A DNA stretch of 64,000 bases from Sphingomonas panacis (GTDB lineage Bacteria > Pseudomonadota > Alphaproteobacteria > Sphingomonadales > Sphingomonadaceae): contig NZ_CP014168.1 of the NCBI RefSeq assembly GCF_001717955.1, positions 2,761,501-2,825,500 of the forward strand, written 5' to 3'. Under the pieces are notes generated by a model. That model was not told the origin of the DNA, ran no database searches, and saw only the letters and a program-made list of their open reading frames with translations. The first letter of the stretch is position 1. Each line of letters opens with the position of its first letter. Positions 47,701 through 55,785 of the stretch are shown one piece after another. The position numbers were made by a program, and so were the translations under genes.

Positions 47701-48168
47701 AAGCAGCGGTTCCGCTGGGCGTATGGCACGCTGCAATGCCTGTGGAAGCATGGCGGCGTGATGGCGAGCGGCAAGCCCGCCGGGCTCGCCCGCGTCGGGC
47801 TGCCGCAAGCGATCCTGTTCCAGATCGTGCTGGCGGCGATCTCGCCGATCATCGATCTCGCGCTGATCGTCAGCTTCATCATGACCTATATCGCGGTGCG
47901 CGCGCATGGCTGGGCGCAGACCCAGCATGATGTCGAGACGATGTTGATCTATTGGCTGGTGTTCACCGCGATCGACTTGCTCGCAGCGACGATCGCGTTC
48001 GCGCTGGAGCGGCGTGAGAACTGGAAGCTGCTCTGGCTGCTGATCCCGCAGCGGATCGGCTATCGGCAGGTGATGTACTACGTCGTCCTCAAGGCGATCA
48101 CGCAGGCGCTGCGCGGCCCGAAAGTGGGCTGGGGCAAGCTCGCGCGGACGGGGCGAGTGACGATGTAG
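44800..48168 (+). CDS. Three-domain GH18-like / NodB deacetylase / GT2 glycosyltransferase
   Basis: 1122 residues. Order: TM helix about 17-40; glycosyl hydrolase 18-like domain about 90-420 with FFDFEEL near 206, a variant of the DxxDxDxE active site; NodB (CE4) deacetylase about 470-680 with LTFDDGPDPTW and HSYTHPNM; a TM helix near 700-735; then a processive GT2 domain with PAFNEETV, the DAD near 840, EDQD near 930 and QRFRWAYG near 968; and three or four C-terminal TM helices. GT2 with QxxRW makes beta-linked polymers; with a deacetylase and hydrolase in one chain it could make and process partly deacetylated amino-sugar polymer, as PgaB plus PgaC do separately. Confidence 0.88.
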   Translation: MRRFFFDASGRRRRRFALAVGAFIVLAILSIVALGLSIGIVPPAPLLPVESEHAALVRLPPPHEPLLKRTRRELLDYARMLTGAPPRGVKPAGDVPLAIAFHVPWDPSSASSLRRHINELDWLIPGWVSVTGPTHHITVFRDAAGKAILNRAVRRPLLLPMIQNAEQGNWDGAGMAALLHNPATRRALLDKLEPWLAANQAGGAFFDFEELPRKSLPEYRAFLREAKTRFAKRGWVVAIAVPVGENAWDVKAFATVVDRVFLMAYDQHELSSPPGPIASQAWFENAVVRAASGVPRNKIVVAIGNYGYDWHSDSSSGGDPVAIDEAWEAARESGATPVFDKASGNTSFAYQEGSVRHVLWLLDAPSAYNQLRFLNRAKLGAVALWRLGSEDPGLWSIFGRAHRTLPAPSVMNTIPVGTDVDIDGNGEILKIAGVPVTGVRNATATNGMIDRVDFSRLPSPYVVQRTGYKPGYVALTFDDGPDPTWTPKILDILKAEHVPATFFVIGENALTQRRLLERMVREGHEVGSHSYTHPNMAGSTDTETAFQLNATQRLFQAFTGRSLRLFRAPYFGDAEPTTADEIEPALQAQNRGYISVGLHVDPDDWKRPGVPAIINTVLSEVVPPPHCDANSDASCSRNIILLHDGGGNRQQTVDALPQIIQQLRAKGIRFVPVSALAGISRDVAMPPISESDRLASSADLFVFTALGSIVVGLGWIFFFAITIGIARALTLSALALIQARREGRTVFPAIDPMRFVTVMIPAFNEETVIERAVRGVLASTDVRLEVIVIDDGSTDRTSEVVRTAFADEPSVRLLTLENGGKARALNQGLLLATGEIVIALDADTQFEPTTIARLARWFVDPALGAVAGNAKVGNRVNLITRWQALEYITAQNLERRALARLNAMTVVPGAVGAWRLEAIKSVGGYPDDTLAEDQDLTIAIQRAGWRVDYDQYAVAWTESPETFKGLAKQRFRWAYGTLQCLWKHGGVMASGKPAGLARVGLPQAILFQIVLAAISPIIDLALIVSFIMTYIAVRAHGWAQTQHDVETMLIYWLVFTAIDLLAATIAFALERRENWKLLWLLIPQRIGYRQVMYYVVLKAITQALRGPKVGWGKLARTGRVTM

Positions 48169-48200
48169 CGCTGCGGTGCGAACGCTGTATATCGACGGAT

Positions 48201-48956
48201 ATGCTGAAACGCCTGCTCGCCGCGCTCCTGTTGTTCCTGACCGGGAGCGTCGCCATCGCGGCGCCGCCCGCACCACCGCTGGTGCTGGCGGCGGCGAGCT
48301 TGCAGGAATCGATGACCGCCGCCGCCGATGCCTGGGCAAAACGGGGGCATCCCCGGCCGACCGTGTCGTTCGCTGGCTCTTCCGCGCTCGCGCGGCAGAT
48401 CGAAGCGGGCGCGCGCGCCGACCTGTTCGTCTCCGCCGATGAGGACTGGATGGACGAAGTCGCCGCGAAGCATCTGATCGCGCCCAGGACGCGCGCGACG
48501 TTTCTCGGCAACCGACTGGTGATCGTCGCCCCCGCCGGCAGCACCGCGCGCGCGCCAGCGGGCGGAGCGCGGCTCGCGCGGTTCCTGAGCGCCGGGCCGC
48601 TGGCGATGGCAGATCCGGCGGTGCCCGCTGGAAGGTACGGTCGTGTTGCTTTGACCAGCCTGGGTGTGCTGGCGGCGGTACAATCGCATATCGTCTCGGC
48701 CGAAAATGTCCGCGCGACGCTCGCGCTGGTCGAACGCGGCGCGGCGCCGCTCGGCATCGTCTATGCGACCGACGCGCGCGCCTCGGCCAAGGTGCGGATC
48801 GCGGGTGTGTTCCCGCAGGCGACGCACCCGCCGATCCGCTATCCGATCGCGCGGCTGGCGACCTCGGCCAACCCCGAGGGCGAAGCTTTCCGGCGCTTTC
48901 TGTTGAGTCGCGCGGGCAAGGCGATCTTCGTGCGCTACGGTTTCTCGGCCAAGTGA
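48201..48956 (+). CDS. modA: Molybdate ABC transporter, periplasmic binding protein
   Basis: 251 residues. Signal peptide ends VAIAA. ModA pattern: LVLAAASLQESM (oxyanion-binding), FAGSSALARQIEAGARADLFVSAD, and GIVYATDARAS near 200. First gene of modABC; the modB start lies 58 bases on. Binds molybdate or tungstate. Confidence 0.94.
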   Translation: MLKRLLAALLLFLTGSVAIAAPPAPPLVLAAASLQESMTAAADAWAKRGHPRPTVSFAGSSALARQIEAGARADLFVSADEDWMDEVAAKHLIAPRTRATFLGNRLVIVAPAGSTARAPAGGARLARFLSAGPLAMADPAVPAGRYGRVALTSLGVLAAVQSHIVSAENVRATLALVERGAAPLGIVYATDARASAKVRIAGVFPQATHPPIRYPIARLATSANPEGEAFRRFLLSRAGKAIFVRYGFSAK

Positions 48957-48970
48957 CGTGTACCGAAACC

Positions 48971-48994
48971 GTTCCCGCGCTTTCGCGGGGGAAC
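48971..48994 (+). other. Hairpin between modA and modB
   Basis: CCCGCG/CGCGGG stem with a short loop in the gap left when modB starts at the ATG at 49015. Same core as the hairpin at 33687. It might uncouple modA from modBC expression; no T-tail. Confidence 0.45.
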
Positions 48995-49014
48995 CGCGAC
49001 GAGTGGCTCGCGCG

Positions 49015-49704
49015 ATGCTGACGCCCACCGAATGGCAGATCGTGCTGCTCTCGCTCCGCGTCAGCCTCGTCGCGATGGCCGTGACGCTGCCGCTGGCGTT
49101 CGCGCTCGCCTGGCTGCTCGCCCGCGTGCGGTTTCCGGGCAAGCTGCTGGTCGACGCAGTCGTTCACCTGCCGCTGGTGGTGCCGCCGGTCGTGACCGGC
49201 TGGGTGCTGCTGATCCTGTTCGCACCTTCCGGGCCGATCGGTGGTTGGCTCGATCGCGCGTTCGGCGTCACCGTGCTGTTCCGCTGGACCGGGGCGGCGA
49301 TCGCGGCGGGGGTGATGGCGTTGCCGCTGATGGTGCGCGCGATGCGGCTGTCGATCGAGGCGGTCGACCGGCGGCTGGAGAATGCCGCGCGGACACTCGG
49401 CGCAGGGCGTTGGCGCGTGTTCCGCACGATCACGCTGCCGCTCAGCCTGCCCGGCGTCGCGGCGGGGCTGGTGCTCGGTTTCGCGCGCGGGCTCGGCGAG
49501 TTCGGCGCGACGATCACCTTCGTGTCGAACGTGCCGGGCGAGACGCAGACGCTGCCGCTGGCGATCTACAGCGCGTTGCAACAGCCCGGCGGCGATGCGC
49601 TGGTGTGGCGACTGTCGGCCATCTCGGTCGCGCTGTCGCTGGCGGCGTTGGTCGTGTCCGAACTGCTCGTGCGCCGCGCGGGGAGGGGGCACGGTGGCGT
49701 TTGA
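49015..49704 (+). CDS. modB: Molybdate ABC transporter, permease
   Basis: 229 residues from the ATG at 49015; a GTG at 48958 would add 19 charged residues that do not fit a ModB. Five or six membrane helices and the ABC-coupling EAA loop (ENAARTLGAGRWRVFRTITLPL). Overlaps modC by 11 bases. Confidence 0.94.
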   Translation: MLTPTEWQIVLLSLRVSLVAMAVTLPLAFALAWLLARVRFPGKLLVDAVVHLPLVVPPVVTGWVLLILFAPSGPIGGWLDRAFGVTVLFRWTGAAIAAGVMALPLMVRAMRLSIEAVDRRLENAARTLGAGRWRVFRTITLPLSLPGVAAGLVLGFARGLGEFGATITFVSNVPGETQTLPLAIYSALQQPGGDALVWRLSAISVALSLAALVVSELLVRRAGRGHGGV

Positions 49705-50299
49705 CCTGCGTTTAACCAAGCACCTTGGCGAAACGCGGATCGATTTCGCGTTGGAAGCCGGCGCGGGCGCGACGGTGTTGTTCGGCCCATCGGGCGCGGG
49801 CAAGACGAGTGTGCTCAACATGATCGCTGGGCTGTTGCGGCCCGATGCGGGCCATGTCCGCGTGAGCGGGGACACGCTGTTCGATGCGGATGCACGCATC
49901 GACCTGCCGCCCGAGCGTCGTCGCGCCGGCTATGTCTTTCAGGAACCCCGGCTGTTCCCGCATCTGCGCGTGCGCGACAATCTGCGTTACGGTGCGCCGG
50001 GCGGGTTGCTGGACATGGCGGCGATCGGTTTTCTCGGCATCGCGCATTTGCTCGATCGCTGGCCGCGAACGCTCTCGGGGGGGGAGGCGCGGCGGGTCGC
50101 GATCGGCCGCGCCTTGCTCGGCGCACCCGCGTTCCTGCTGCTCGATGAGCCGCTTTCGTCGCTGGATCGTGCGCGGCGCGAGGAGATCCTCGCCGCGATC
50201 GAGCATATCCGCGATACGGTGCGGCTGCCGATCCTGATGGTGACTCACGACGCGAGCGAGGCCGAACGGATCGGCACACGGATCGTCACGGTCGGGTAG
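49694..50299 (+). CDS. modC: Molybdate ABC transporter, short ATPase
   Basis: 201 residues, GTG start after GGAGG inside modB. Walker A GPSGAGKT, Q-loop VFQEPRLFPHL, signature LSGGEARRVAIGRAL, Walker B FLLLDEPLSSLD, H-switch VTHD. The usual ModC is about 350 residues with a C-terminal molybdate-binding TOBE/Mop domain; here the protein stops right after the ABC domain. The nucleotide-binding part is intact. Confidence 0.93.
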   Translation: MAFDLRLTKHLGETRIDFALEAGAGATVLFGPSGAGKTSVLNMIAGLLRPDAGHVRVSGDTLFDADARIDLPPERRRAGYVFQEPRLFPHLRVRDNLRYGAPGGLLDMAAIGFLGIAHLLDRWPRTLSGGEARRVAIGRALLGAPAFLLLDEPLSSLDRARREEILAAIEHIRDTVRLPILMVTHDASEAERIGTRIVTVG

Positions 50300-50309
50300 A
50301 GGACTTATG

Positions 50310-50340
50310 AAAAAGGGGCGAGCGCACGCGCGCCCGCCCC
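50310..50340 (-). terminator. Rho-independent terminator of the Ala/Pro-rich gene
   Basis: On the minus strand GGGGCG...CGCCCC forms a GC-rich stem followed by TTTTT (50310-50314). Lies 8 bases beyond the stop of the 112-residue gene and also between modC and it. Confidence 0.85.
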
Positions 50341-50347
50341 GATCGGC

Positions 50348-50686
50348 TTACTTCTTGTGCTTGCGATGCGCCTTGTGCGCGCCGCCCGCGCCCTCGCGGC
50401 ACTGGTCCTTCACGCCCGCCGAGCAGACCGGATAGCTTTCCGGCGCGGCGGGGGCGGGGTTGGCGACCGGCGCGCCCATCTGCACCTGCGGGGTGCCGGT
50501 GGCAGCCGCTGGCGCGGCCGTGGTGGCCGTGTCCGCAGCCGGAGCGGCGGCGTCGGCCGGTGCCGCCGGGGCAGCGGCGTCCGCTGGCGCGGTCGCGGGC
50601 GCGGTCTGCGCGTCGGGGGTGGCGGTCTGGGCGAAAACGGCGACGGGGGTAGCAACCGCCAGCGCGGCGAGCATCATCAGCTTCAT
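50348..50686 (-). CDS. Exported Ala/Pro-rich protein with basic tail
   Basis: 112 residues. Signal peptide 1-19 (AVFAQ). Mature part is nearly all Ala, Pro, Thr and Asp, then a compact C-terminus YPVCSAGVKDQCREG with two cysteines and the tail HKAHRKHKK. Disordered, probably envelope. Similar small proteins occur in sphingomonads; function unknown. A good ribosome site (GGAGTGAACCG) precedes the ATG. Confidence 0.7.
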   Translation of the reverse strand: MKLMMLAALAVATPVAVFAQTATPDAQTAPATAPADAAAPAAPADAAAPAADTATTAAPAAATGTPQVQMGAPVANPAPAAPESYPVCSAGVKDQCREGAGGAHKAHRKHKK

Positions 50687-50829
50687 CGGTTCACTCCTGC
50701 AATAACGGGCAGCTTTATCCGCTGCGCGCCGGACTAACGCACGTCAGCGCCCAAGGCTCCCTCGTTTCGGTGCCGATTCGAAAATTGCGATGGACCGGCT
50801 TGCGCGCCGGTCTATCCGAACAGGATGGG

Positions 50830-51522
50830 TCATGCACCCGAGTCCAGCGCATAGCCCGCCGAGCGCACCGTGCGGATGATGTCCGGCCGGTCGTCGCCGT
50901 TGATCGCCTTGCGCAGCCGGCGGATGTGGACGTCGACGGTGCGGCTCTCGATGTCGCTGTCGTGCCCCCACACCGCATCGAGCAGCCGCTCGCGCGAAAA
51001 CACCCAGCCCGGATGTTCGAGGAAATGCTTGAGCAGGCGGAATTCGGTCGGCCCGAGCGGGATCACCTCGCCCGCGCGGCGGACCTTGTGGCCGACCGTG
51101 TCCATCTCGATGTCCGAATAGGTGAGCTGCTCGCCCGCCAGCGCCGGCCGCACCCGGCGCAGCACCGCGCCGACGCGCGCGACCAGTTCGCGCGGGGAAA
51201 ACGGCTTGGTGACGTAATCGTCCGCACCGGTCTCCAGCCCGCGCACGCGATCCTCTTCCTCGCCGCGCGCGGTCAGCATGATGATCGGCACGTTGGCGGT
51301 TTCCGGCATGCGGCGGAGGCGCCGGCATACCTCGATCCCCGAAAGCCCTTCGACCATCCAGTCGAGCAGGACGATGTCGGGTGTCGCTTCCTTGGCGAGC
51401 AGCAGCGCCTCCTCGCCGTCCGGCGTCTGCTTCACGTCGAAATCCTCGCGCTTGAAGTGCCAGATCAGCAATTCGGCAAGCGCGGCATCGTCTTCCACCA
51501 GCAACATCTTGGCCCGGGCCAT
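50830..51522 (-). CDS. phoB: Phosphate regulon response regulator PhoB
   Basis: 230 residues. Receiver domain with D54 as phosphorylation site (VLLDWMV) and conserved Lys near 104 (YVTKPFSP), then the winged-helix DNA-binding domain (SRTVDVHIRRLRKAI). Last gene of the phoR-pstSCAB-phoU-phoB unit, four bases after phoU. Binds Pho boxes and activates phosphate-starvation genes. Confidence 0.97.
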   Translation of the reverse strand: MARAKMLLVEDDAALAELLIWHFKREDFDVKQTPDGEEALLLAKEATPDIVLLDWMVEGLSGIEVCRRLRRMPETANVPIIMLTARGEEEDRVRGLETGADDYVTKPFSPRELVARVGAVLRRVRPALAGEQLTYSDIEMDTVGHKVRRAGEVIPLGPTEFRLLKHFLEHPGWVFSRERLLDAVWGHDSDIESRTVDVHIRRLRKAINGDDRPDIIRTVRSAGYALDSGA

Positions 51523-51526
51523 GTGC

Positions 51527-52228
51527 TTACTCCCCTTGACGCGTTACGAAAGCGCCGCGATCGCGCTCGGCCATGTGCGTGCCGGTCGCGGCGAAATAGA
51601 CCATCTCGGCGATGTTGGTCGCGTGATCGCCGATCCTCTCCAGATTCTTGGCGATGAACAGCAGGTGCGTGACCTGGCCGATCGTCGCGGGATTTTCCAT
51701 CATGTGCGTGACCAGCACACGGAACAGGCTGTTGTAGAAATCGTCGACCGCGCGGTCGCGCGCGCAGACCTGTTGCGCCGCCTCGGCATCGCGCGCGGCG
51801 AACGCGTCGAGTACGTCATGCACCATTTCGATCGCGAGCGCGGCCATCGCCGGCAGCACTGACAGCGGCTCGATCTCGCCGTGCGAATCGATCAAGGGCG
51901 TGCGCTTGGCGATATTCTTCGCGTAATCGGCGATCCGCTCGATCACCCCGGCGATCTTGAGCGCCGCCACCACGTCGCGCAGATCGTCGGCGAGCGGCGC
52001 ACGCAGCGCGATGATGCGCACGGCGAGTTCCTCGGCCTGCACTTCGAGCTGGTCGATCTTCTTGTCGTTGCGGACAATCTCGGCGGCGGTTTCGAGATCG
52101 TGGCGCTTCAGCGCCTCGATCGCGTGGCCGATCGCCTGTTCGGCAAGCCCGCCCATCTGCGCGATCAGCCCGCGGAGCTGGCCGATCTCGTCGTCGAAGA
52201 CCTTGATGGTATGTTCGTAAGTGCCCAT
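51527..52228 (-). CDS. phoU: Phosphate signalling protein PhoU
   Basis: 233 residues from ATG 52228. Two three-helix PhoU repeats with the metal-binding ERIADYAKNIAKR and ERIGDHATNIAE motifs. Negatively controls PhoR and Pst when phosphate is plentiful. It starts 11 bases after the pstB stop. Confidence 0.97.
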   Translation of the reverse strand: MGTYEHTIKVFDDEIGQLRGLIAQMGGLAEQAIGHAIEALKRHDLETAAEIVRNDKKIDQLEVQAEELAVRIIALRAPLADDLRDVVAALKIAGVIERIADYAKNIAKRTPLIDSHGEIEPLSVLPAMAALAIEMVHDVLDAFAARDAEAAQQVCARDRAVDDFYNSLFRVLVTHMMENPATIGQVTHLLFIAKNLERIGDHATNIAEMVYFAATGTHMAERDRGAFVTRQGE

Positions 52229-52239
52229 GCGCGCGTCCT

Positions 52240-53007
52240 TCAGCCGTACCGGCCGGTGATGTAATCCTTGGTGCGTTCCTGCCGCGGATTGGTGAAGATG
52301 TCCGAGGTCGAACCCGATTCGACCAACGCGCCGAGATGGAAGAAGGCGGTGCGCTGCGAAACGCGCGCCGCCTGCTGCATGTTGTGCGTGACGATGACGA
52401 TCGCGTAGCGGCCCTTCAGTTCGTGGATCAGTTCCTCGATCTTGGCGGTCGCGATCGGGTCGAGCGCGCTGCACGGCTCGTCCATCAGGATCACCTCGGG
52501 ATCGACCGCGATCGCGCGGGCGATGCAAAGCCGCTGTTGCTGACCGCCCGAAAGTGCGGTGCCGCTGTCGGACAGGCGATCCTTCACCTCGTCCCACAGG
52601 CCGGCGCGATTGAGCGAGCGCTCGACGATGTCGGCAAGCTGGGCGTGGTTGGAGGCAAGGCCGTGGATGCGCGGACCGTAAGCGACGTTCTCGAAGATCG
52701 ACTTGGGGAACGGGTTCGGCTTCTGGAACACCATGCCGACGCGCGCGCGCAATTGCACCACGTCCATCTCGGGCGCGTAAATATCCTCGCCGTCGAGATC
52801 GATCTCGCCTTCGACGCGCGCCGAGGGAATCGTGTCGTTCATGCGGTTGAGCGTGCGCAGGAAGGTCGATTTGCCACAGCCCGACGGGCCGATCAGCGCA
52901 GTCACCACGTCGCGGTCGAAATCGATCGACACGTCGCTGATCGCCTGCTTGTCGCCGTAGAAGACGTTGACGTGGCGAGCGGAAATCTTGTGGGAAGCAG
53001 CGGTCAC
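52240..53007 (-). CDS. pstB: Phosphate ABC transporter ATPase PstB
   Basis: 255 residues from a GTG that overlaps the pstA stop by four bases. Walker [38 protein letters not shown]. The upstream in-frame stretch within pstA is a shadow. Confidence 0.97.
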   Translation of the reverse strand: MTAASHKISARHVNVFYGDKQAISDVSIDFDRDVVTALIGPSGCGKSTFLRTLNRMNDTIPSARVEGEIDLDGEDIYAPEMDVVQLRARVGMVFQKPNPFPKSIFENVAYGPRIHGLASNHAQLADIVERSLNRAGLWDEVKDRLSDSGTALSGGQQQRLCIARAIAVDPEVILMDEPCSALDPIATAKIEELIHELKGRYAIVIVTHNMQQAARVSQRTAFFHLGALVESGSTSDIFTNPRQERTKDYITGRYG

Positions 53008-54278
53008 CAGCGAGTCTCGAATCTGTTGCGGAGGTAGATCGCGACGCCGTTCATCGCGAGCAGGAAGACGAGCAGGACGAGGATCGCGGCGCTGGTCTTC
53101 TCGACGAAGCCGCGATTGACCTGATCGGACCACAGGAAAATCTGCACCGGCAGCACCGTCGCCGGATCGCGCAGCCCCCCCGGCGGCGCGGTGATGAACG
53201 CGCGCATGCCGATCATCAGCAACGGCGCGGTCTCGCCGAGCGCGCGGGCCATGCCGATGATCGTGCCGGTGAGGATGCCCGGCATCGCCAGCGGCAGGAC
53301 GTGGTGGAACACGACCTGCACCGGACTGGCGCCGATCCCGAACGCGGCATCGCGGATCGAAGGGGGCACCGCCTTGATCGCGTTACGGCTGGCGATGACG
53401 ATCACCGGCATCGTCATCAGCGCCAGCGTCAACCCGCCGACGATCGCCGCCGAACGCGGCAGATGGAAGGTGTTGAGGAACACCGCGAGGCCAAGCAACC
53501 CGAAGATGATCGAGGGCACCGCCGCGAGATTGTTGATCGAGACCTCGATCAGATCGGTCCACCGATTATGCGGCGCGTATTCCTCCAAATAGAGCGCCGA
53601 CAGCACCCCGACCGGGAAGGCGATCAGCAGCGTGACACACATCGTCAGTAGCGAGCCTTTGAGCGCACCCCAGATGCCCACCATCGTCGGGTCGGTCGAA
53701 TCCGAACTGGTGAGGAAGAAGCTGTTGAAGCTGGTCTTGAGTGCACGCGCGGCGTCGAGTTTAGCGACGATCGCCTCGTCGGCGGGCGCGCCCTCGCGCT
53801 TGGCGGCGATGTCGATGCGGTCGGCGGCGGGCACCCACACGGTCGCACGGCGGCGGAGCAGCGATGGATCGGCCTTGAGCTGATCGCGCACCCGCGTCCA
53901 TGCGCCATCCGACAACAGCTTGTCGCCGTCCGGGCCGTAAGCCGCGATCGCGGCGGCATCGGTCGCGGCGCCGAGATCGGCGGCGGCGAGCGCGAGGTCG
54001 GCGCCGCGGCCGCGCAGCTTGGCGGGATCGATCGCAAGCCGGCTATGCGCGAAATCGATCGGCAGCGCGATCTGCGTCTGAACGAAACCGCTGAGCCCTG
54101 CCGAGAGCATCGAGACGAGCAGCACGACGAGGAACCCGGCCGACATCAACACCGCGCCGAGGCCGAGCCAACGGAAGCGGCGCTCGGCGGCATAGCGCTT
54201 CGCCATGCGCCGCTGGTGCGCGGCGTCGCGCCAGTCGGTTGGTGCGGGTGTGCTGGAGATGGACGCACGCTCAGTCAT
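53004..54278 (-). CDS. pstA: Phosphate ABC transporter permease PstA, with extended N-terminus
   Basis: 424 residues from ATG 54278 (GGGAG upstream). A first TM helix near 45-68, then a periplasmic extension of about 150 residues (DUF3333-like), then the PstA permease core with the coupling loop [19 protein letters not shown]. Longer than E. coli PstA (296 residues) because of the extension, as usual in alphaproteobacteria. Confidence 0.95.
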   Translation of the reverse strand: MTERASISSTPAPTDWRDAAHQRRMAKRYAAERRFRWLGLGAVLMSAGFLVVLLVSMLSAGLSGFVQTQIALPIDFAHSRLAIDPAKLRGRGADLALAAADLGAATDAAAIAAYGPDGDKLLSDGAWTRVRDQLKADPSLLRRRATVWVPAADRIDIAAKREGAPADEAIVAKLDAARALKTSFNSFFLTSSDSTDPTMVGIWGALKGSLLTMCVTLLIAFPVGVLSALYLEEYAPHNRWTDLIEVSINNLAAVPSIIFGLLGLAVFLNTFHLPRSAAIVGGLTLALMTMPVIVIASRNAIKAVPPSIRDAAFGIGASPVQVVFHHVLPLAMPGILTGTIIGMARALGETAPLLMIGMRAFITAPPGGLRDPATVLPVQIFLWSDQVNRGFVEKTSAAILVLLVFLLAMNGVAIYLRNRFETRW

Positions 54279-54294
54279 ACGCCGCTCCCCCAAC

Positions 54295-54371
54295 CCGTTC
54301 GTGCCGAGCGAAGTCGAGGCATTCCGTCGAGCGGAGCCGAGACGGTCCTCGGCTTCGCTCGGGGCGAACGG
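54295..54371. repeat. CCGTTCG-type repeat inside the pst operon
   Basis: CCGTTCG and CGAACGG ends with paired cores CCGAGCGAAG and CTTCGCTCGG. It occupies most of the 108 bases between pstC and pstA, unlike other copies, which lie between convergent genes or at operon ends. Confidence 0.85.
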
Positions 54372-54386
54372 TGAAAGGATGGCGCC

Positions 54387-55763
54387 CTATTCATAAGCCT
54401 CGCGATACCGTTTGACGACCGTCAGCGCGACGATGTTGAGCAGCAGGGTGATGACGAACAGGGTCAGTCCGAGCGCGAAGGCGGCGAGCGTCTTGGGGCT
54501 GTCGAACTCGGCCTCGCCGGTGAGCAGGTCGACGATCTGCTTGGTGACGGTGGTCGTGCTGGCGAACGGGTTGAGCGTCAGCGTGGCGACGCCCGAGGCG
54601 GCCATCACCACGATCATCGTCTCGCCGATCGCGCGGCTCACCGCCAGCAAGATGCCGCCGACCACGCCGGGGAGCGCGGCGGGCAGCAGCACGCGGCGGA
54701 TCGTTTCGGACTGGGTCGCGCCCATCGCAAGACTGCCGTCGCGCATCGCGGCGGGGACGGCGGTGATCGAATCGTCGGCCATTGAGGAGACGAACGGGAT
54801 GATCATGATTCCCATCACGAGGCCCGCCGCGAGCGCGCTTTCCGAACTCGCCCAGCGGACCCCGATCGCGACCGCGAAATCGCGCACCAGCGGCGCGACC
54901 GTCAGCGCGGCGAAATAGCCGTAGACCACGGTCGGCACGCCCGCGAGCACCTCGATCAGCGGCTTCATCCACATCCGCATCCGCGGCGCGGCATATTGCG
55001 TGAGGTAGATCGCGCTCATCAGCCCGAGTGGGATCGCCACGATCATCGCGATCACCGCGCCGATGAAGAATGTCCCCCAGAACAGCGGCACCGCGCCGAG
55101 TGATGCGCCGGGATCGCGCGGGTCGATCACCTGTGGGCTCCAGTGCGTGCCGAACAGAAACTCGCTGATCGGCACCATTCCGAAGAAGCGTGCCGATTCG
55201 AACAGCAGCGAGGCGACGATCCCCATCGTCGTCAGGATCGCCACCAGCGCGGCGGCAAGCAGCAGCGCCATGATGAGCCGCTCGATCTGGTTGCGCGCGC
55301 GAAAGTCCGGGCGGATGCGGGTGAACGCCCACGCGCCGCTCGCGAAGGCAAGCAGCAACGCGACGGTCGCGCCGATCCAGTCGGCTCGTGTCTGCGCGGC
55401 GGCATAGGCGGGTGCGAGCGTTGCGGCGAGTGGCGTCGGCGTGCCGAAGCCGTCGCCCCGCGAGATCAACCGCGCTTCGGTCAGAATCGCGGCGCGCTCG
55501 AACCCCGGCGGCGGCAGATGCACGGCGGCGGGGTCGGTCAGCACGCGATCCGTGACCAGGCCCGGCGCGCACGATGCCCAGACCGCGAGGAAGATGGCGG
55601 CGGGCAGCACCGTCCACATCGCGACAAACCCGCCGAAATGCGACGGCAGCGAACTGAAGCGCGCCTTGCTCGCGCGGCGGAAGCGTGCGGCGCGCATCCG
55701 CGCGCTCAGCCATGCGATCAGGCCGAGTCCTGCGATCAGGAAGAAAAGGACGAGAAGGGACAA
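54387..55763 (-). CDS. pstC: Phosphate ABC transporter permease PstC
   Basis: 458 residues with a TTG start at 55763, 22 bases after the pstS stop. No ATG or GTG lies between, and residue 2 onward (SLLVLFFLIAGLGLIAWLSAR) begins with the first TM helix, as in related proteins. Permease coupling loop MGATQSETIRRVLLPAALPG near 360. N-terminal periplasmic extension of about 170 residues. Ribosome site weak. Confidence 0.92.
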   Translation of the reverse strand: MSLLVLFFLIAGLGLIAWLSARMRAARFRRASKARFSSLPSHFGGFVAMWTVLPAAIFLAVWASCAPGLVTDRVLTDPAAVHLPPPGFERAAILTEARLISRGDGFGTPTPLAATLAPAYAAAQTRADWIGATVALLLAFASGAWAFTRIRPDFRARNQIERLIMALLLAAALVAILTTMGIVASLLFESARFFGMVPISEFLFGTHWSPQVIDPRDPGASLGAVPLFWGTFFIGAVIAMIVAIPLGLMSAIYLTQYAAPRMRMWMKPLIEVLAGVPTVVYGYFAALTVAPLVRDFAVAIGVRWASSESALAAGLVMGIMIIPFVSSMADDSITAVPAAMRDGSLAMGATQSETIRRVLLPAALPGVVGGILLAVSRAIGETMIVVMAASGVATLTLNPFASTTTVTKQIVDLLTGEAEFDSPKTLAAFALGLTLFVITLLLNIVALTVVKRYREAYE

Positions 55764-55785
55764 AGGCGGCTCGGTCTGGAGAGGG

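Noticed and set aside
48958..49014. GTG start for modB at 48958
   Set aside because: It would add charged residues before the first membrane helix and run through a hairpin; ATG at 49015 fits the family.
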